A stretch of 21,326 bases of DNA from a virus. The stretch's first letter is position 1, and each line of letters starts with the position of its first letter. Positions 19,201-21,326 of the stretch are shown piece after piece. A program made the position numbers and the translations under genes. Below the pieces are notes generated by a model. It did no database searches. It was given only the letters and a program-made list of their open reading frames with translations, and was not told where the DNA came from. The stretch spans positions 1 through 21,326 of the IMG/VR virus record IMGVR_UViG_3300042539_002203, one strand, 5' to 3'.

Positions 19201-21326
19201 AATTTTAACTAGAATAGCGCAACCGTTCAAGAAAGTTCAGAAACAATTGGCGGATGCTACCCTTGCGCTAGATAAAGTCACAAAAGAAGGCAATGAAGCT
19301 GAAATAGAAAGATTAAACAAAGAAATAACAAGTTTAGAAAAAACAGCACAAAAAGAAAAAACTCGCTTCAATAAAGCGGCAACCATTCTTTATAAACAGG
19401 TTGGACAATTAAACTCGGCATTACAAAAAATGGGTGTTGTCCATAATGATTTGGCCGAAACTAACGTATTTTTCTCGCCTCAAGGAATTCGGGCTATAGA
19501 CTTCGGTGGATCACAGGTTAATCCTACAGCCGCTCAAAAAATTGAAGACAAGAAAACCGTCATAGATAGAATGATGGGGAATAATCAGTATAAAGGTTTG
19601 ATGGACAAAACGGCCGTGGCTGGGGCTATTTTGTCTGGTTTTCAATCCCCTTTGCCAATACCTGAAAAACGAACCGTTGATCCAGAAAAGTTAAAACAAA
19701 CCACGCCAGGACAATTAATAGAACTAGGATCAACTAATCCCACGCTCTTGCAGCAATACGGTGAGAAAATAACCTACCCTAAAACAAAACCATTTTCTAT
19801 ACCTCCAAAGCAAGAAAAAGTTACTACGCCAAAAACTGAGAAGCTTAATCCTACTGTATTTCTAGAACAATCCTTAACCAGAAATACAGACAGAGCTATA
19901 ACAGCGTTAAATTCTATAGAACAAGCTTTAAATGAAATAAAAAAAGGTATTCTGGCTAAATATGCTAGTCCTTTAATCGATCCGTGGCAAAATAGCACGC
20001 CTGACCCGTGGGCTAAATCTAACGCCGAATTAATGCGGGCTTTTGTAGATGCAATTAACAAGGTATCCTCACAAAAGCTTTTGCCGCCCGCTCCTGACGA
20101 TTTTGGCAGTAGTGAAACAGATAGAGGAAACAGCCCACTAGAAAAAATCTTAGAAGATATATCTATTAAAGCCCAAGCGGGTTTAAAAAGTGCTTTAACT
20201 ACTAGATTATCAACTCCCGATAGTAGTGGTGAAATACAGCTTTTAACAGGGCAAGAAAACATTTCAGAACTGTTAAATCAGGTATTAATTAGAGAGGTAA
20301 AAGAAGCGGGCAGAATACTTGGAAACGCTCTCAAGGATGCCTCTCTAGATGTCGTCAAGTTCGGTCAAATTGTTTTCACCGTTCTAAAAGCGATCGAACG
20401 TCCCGTTATGGCTATTCCCGGTGTGGGACTGGGGAAAAAAGCACTACAGGTAGGGGGAACCGCCGCAATAGGAGCGGCCGCTCTCCACGCACTCCCGATG
20501 GGGTTAGATGCCACAATCGTTAACGAGATGCGAAGCATTCTAGCGGGGGCAATGAGTGCAGGCGGTCGGGAAATGATCCAAGCCGTAGCCACACAAATGA
20601 CTCAAGCTTTTAGCGGCTTGCCGTTTGGAGTGGGACAACAGTTAACGGAAGCGGTAATGAACCTTGTTACCGAACTAACCAACGGCACTATCAGCGTCTT
20701 AGCGCAAGGGGGGGCGGTCGCTGGATCGGCGTTAATGGCGGGGGAAGGGGTTAAGAAGCTTTTAGGGGCGGCTACCAGTAGCGTCCCTAAATTAATTGAC
20801 AAAGAAGAACAGCAAAAAATTGAAGGTAAAACCCAGAAACTTTTAAAAGCCGCAAAAGATAAAGCCGGTTCTTTAATTACTACTGAAATAACCCCATATT
20901 TTGACGAAAAAGCTTTCCCGGTAAGTAGTCCTATTCCAGCTAACATCAAGGCAATTAACCCAAAATATTACACGGTAAAACAATTACGAGGATTAGCTAG
21001 AGATCAGGGAATTGATGTACCAGCATCGGGAGCAGGAGCCAGAAAAGAGGAAATATGGAAATCATTAACTGAAAAATTTAACCCTGACCAACTAACTCGA
21101 CTTTTACTAACAACAAAAGCAAGTGATAGAACAAAATTAGGGAAAAAAGAACTTAGTGGATTCCAAGTTGAAACTACAGAAATTCCTGCTGATTTTACCA
21201 AGAGAATTGGCATTGGCATAAAAAACATTGGTCAAGAAATTAATACTACTAAAGATATCCAATCTTTAGAACGTCTTTATTTTCAATTAGAAAAAGTTAA
21301 AAAGGGAATTACAGCGTTAAGAGCTA
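16244..21326 (+). CDS. Phage tail tape measure protein with embedded kinase-like and hydrolase-like domains, partial at 3' end
   Basis: Tape measure proteins set tail length and pass into the host membrane or cytoplasm at infection. This frame is open for about 1694 residues to the window edge. Residues 1-170 are strand/coil and end in a hydrophobic patch near 160. Residues about 485-580 contain VVSYSLGG (S491), SDPLG (D540) and NPYGSANHHQKH (H571/H572/H575), like an alpha/beta-hydrolase triad. Residues about 905-1110 look like a kinase: Gly-rich GMHGSFAF, VYKTD (K933), ELETY (E952), a VTERIQGKTL hinge, then VVHNDLAETNVFF (D1069, N1074) and AIDFGG (D1086). A coiled coil (about 997-1050) is inserted in it. 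Residues 1393-1490 are Ala/Gly-rich hydrophobic, typical of tape measures, and 1575-1608 resemble SAP/Rho-N. Position after the chaperone and length support the tape measure call. Confidence 0.85.
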   Translation, partial: MTVSLGTLEIGLGLITTQYDTGIARAKGQLVSLQRMAARSGVTVKIGVKVDDRPLYQLNDHLKLKRDDLDKTSDHYRRNPIRVFVEDRQLVSLNQQLRELKRVSVDIKVPSRLVVEHRFSGYQDKVEKEIERSTSRLASEIRKSYSRGGIVGAASRLVTGVIALPFKATATVLRDVVRGYFERIGQEFSNTWAVEPSRNAARKITIAIKKIDRYLLGQNQVLETYLSELTRSGSTEKAFNAAFKRTNVNQVIERFKTLQEIATVPASKTKERLRLIQKDPELSKILKQSTEEIQKQYAGQGLSKAEIANLSMQRFLENAQPQTKVVNILNSFLKEISPFLRFVQGMKDYRTSLEAQKIYSERKAGFPKLKEGEDVVSVIGGAQFRGGQGGRKAAMSLEPLAPQKRFIPVENPETDTDLENERPAEKQFKAFISRNLTFLEGEEALNTLINAFRQISSSLDAFTPSTAAAQALANTMLAQEQGRKGNVVSYSLGGVDNIQYARTAQFMGVKDTQALAMAYPFVDITQSTPKNFTASMLTSDPLGFVKLLGIGNKTNQFMGIESTNPYGSANHHQKHLFKNIEFINKFFATINANIPDLSPGKISAIVEAGDKLYELIGSMNQIESVLSTGEFNTDLPFHRFLQGYDGQTTKSNVLDLVLEMMQDNFAIEAFKDVEGAEEFYAKLRNQFDKIASQFKEKFQASGVNLPENLARDFAGFLKYQEVAEGYNKSMTEFQTGKVSEKPSWWAGNLDPNTVKQRTGKLQTETIPWFRKEGSKFGSYQDALIEMFTLIDKVTKEYVSRGGNLSDETRQNLKFFPTETIPSEINAFLGKSFPTKNLPKEEIVRDLNLQFPEYTASTSNLTALQKIDYEAEKQRVTKLFRNRQAAILAYNKLITELTAEIVPSIDKIKAIGTGFPELGMHGSFAFLTDEFVYKTDIDPEGVNKKIATPNELETYKQLQGRLSPLLYKAVPDKAIVTERIQGKTLKEILTRIAQPFKKVQKQLADATLALDKVTKEGNEAEIERLNKEITSLEKTAQKEKTRFNKAATILYKQVGQLNSALQKMGVVHNDLAETNVFFSPQGIRAIDFGGSQVNPTAAQKIEDKKTVIDRMMGNNQYKGLMDKTAVAGAILSGFQSPLPIPEKRTVDPEKLKQTTPGQLIELGSTNPTLLQQYGEKITYPKTKPFSIPPKQEKVTTPKTEKLNPTVFLEQSLTRNTDRAITALNSIEQALNEIKKGILAKYASPLIDPWQNSTPDPWAKSNAELMRAFVDAINKVSSQKLLPPAPDDFGSSETDRGNSPLEKILEDISIKAQAGLKSALTTRLSTPDSSGEIQLLTGQENISELLNQVLIREVKEAGRILGNALKDASLDVVKFGQIVFTVLKAIERPVMAIPGVGLGKKALQVGGTAAIGAAALHALPMGLDATIVNEMRSILAGAMSAGGREMIQAVATQMTQAFSGLPFGVGQQLTEAVMNLVTELTNGTISVLAQGGAVAGSALMAGEGVKKLLGAATSSVPKLIDKEEQQKIEGKTQKLLKAAKDKAGSLITTEITPYFDEKAFPVSSPIPANIKAINPKYYTVKQLRGLARDQGIDVPASGAGARKEEIWKSLTEKFNPDQLTRLLLTTKASDRTKLGKKELSGFQVETTEIPADFTKRIGIGIKNIGQEINTTKDIQSLERLYFQLEKVKKGITALRA

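Noticed and set aside
20365-21228. Minus-strand frames opposite the tape measure gene
   Set aside because: Shadows of the long open plus-strand frame; Ala/Ser/Pro-rich products and no promoter or ribosome binding site.

Overview
The window looks like cyanobacterial DNA with a prophage or prophage-derived element next to a host gene. HIP1 octamers (GCGATCGC) occur at 2008, 2606, 3133 and 6971, and the ribonucleotide reductase gene at the left edge reads as a cyanobacterial NrdB. A Microcystis-like (Chroococcales) host is my inference; the sequence alone does not prove it.

Layout. (1) 1-879, minus: nrdB, cut by the window edge. (2) 880-1912: about 1 kb without a convincing gene, holding a probable decayed IS200/IS605-type end, an imperfect palindrome, and a block of TGTTA/TAACA-rich repeats. 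(3) 1913-5888, mostly minus: a BRO-N anti-repressor-like gene, a tRNA-Met(CAU) on the plus strand, terminase large subunit, two small unknown genes and a probable terminase small subunit. (4) 5931-7555, plus: a ParB-like protein followed by a DNA cytosine-C5 methyltransferase whose conserved motifs are in circularly permuted order. (5) 7804-11827: accessory genes of unknown function, including an operon of tiny coiled-coil and zinc-ribbon proteins with a near-perfect promoter/operator, then a 50-residue secreted peptide and a 49-residue membrane protein. (6) 11828-12435: a second TGTTA/TAACA-rich repeat block, a partial inverted copy of the one at 1.4-1.9 kb. (7) 12436-21326, plus: a tightly packed head-tail and tail operon (gp10-like, tail-terminator-like, tail tube, a tail chaperone with a -1 frameshift, and a tape measure protein open at the window edge).

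How the genes work together. TerS/TerL package DNA. The gp10-like and following proteins join head to tail. The tube, the G/GT chaperones and the tape measure build the tail. The ParB/methyltransferase pair and the BRO-like protein are probably for DNA modification and control. No portal, protease or major capsid gene is visible between terminase and the tail genes, where most tailed phages carry them.

Most striking observations. The tape measure protein carries, inside an AT-rich stretch, a protein-kinase-like catalytic core (HND...N and DFG motifs) and an alpha/beta-hydrolase-like Ser/Asp/His pattern, and near the visible end a SAP/Rho-N-like segment. The tail chaperone has a textbook A_AAA_AAC slippery site with a hairpin 9 nt downstream. 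The methyltransferase is permuted in the order IX-X-I-IV-VI-VIII. Two divergent repeat blocks in inverted orientation bracket the 1.9-11.9 kb segment. An identical 18-bp palindromic promoter element sits at 7705 and 12402.
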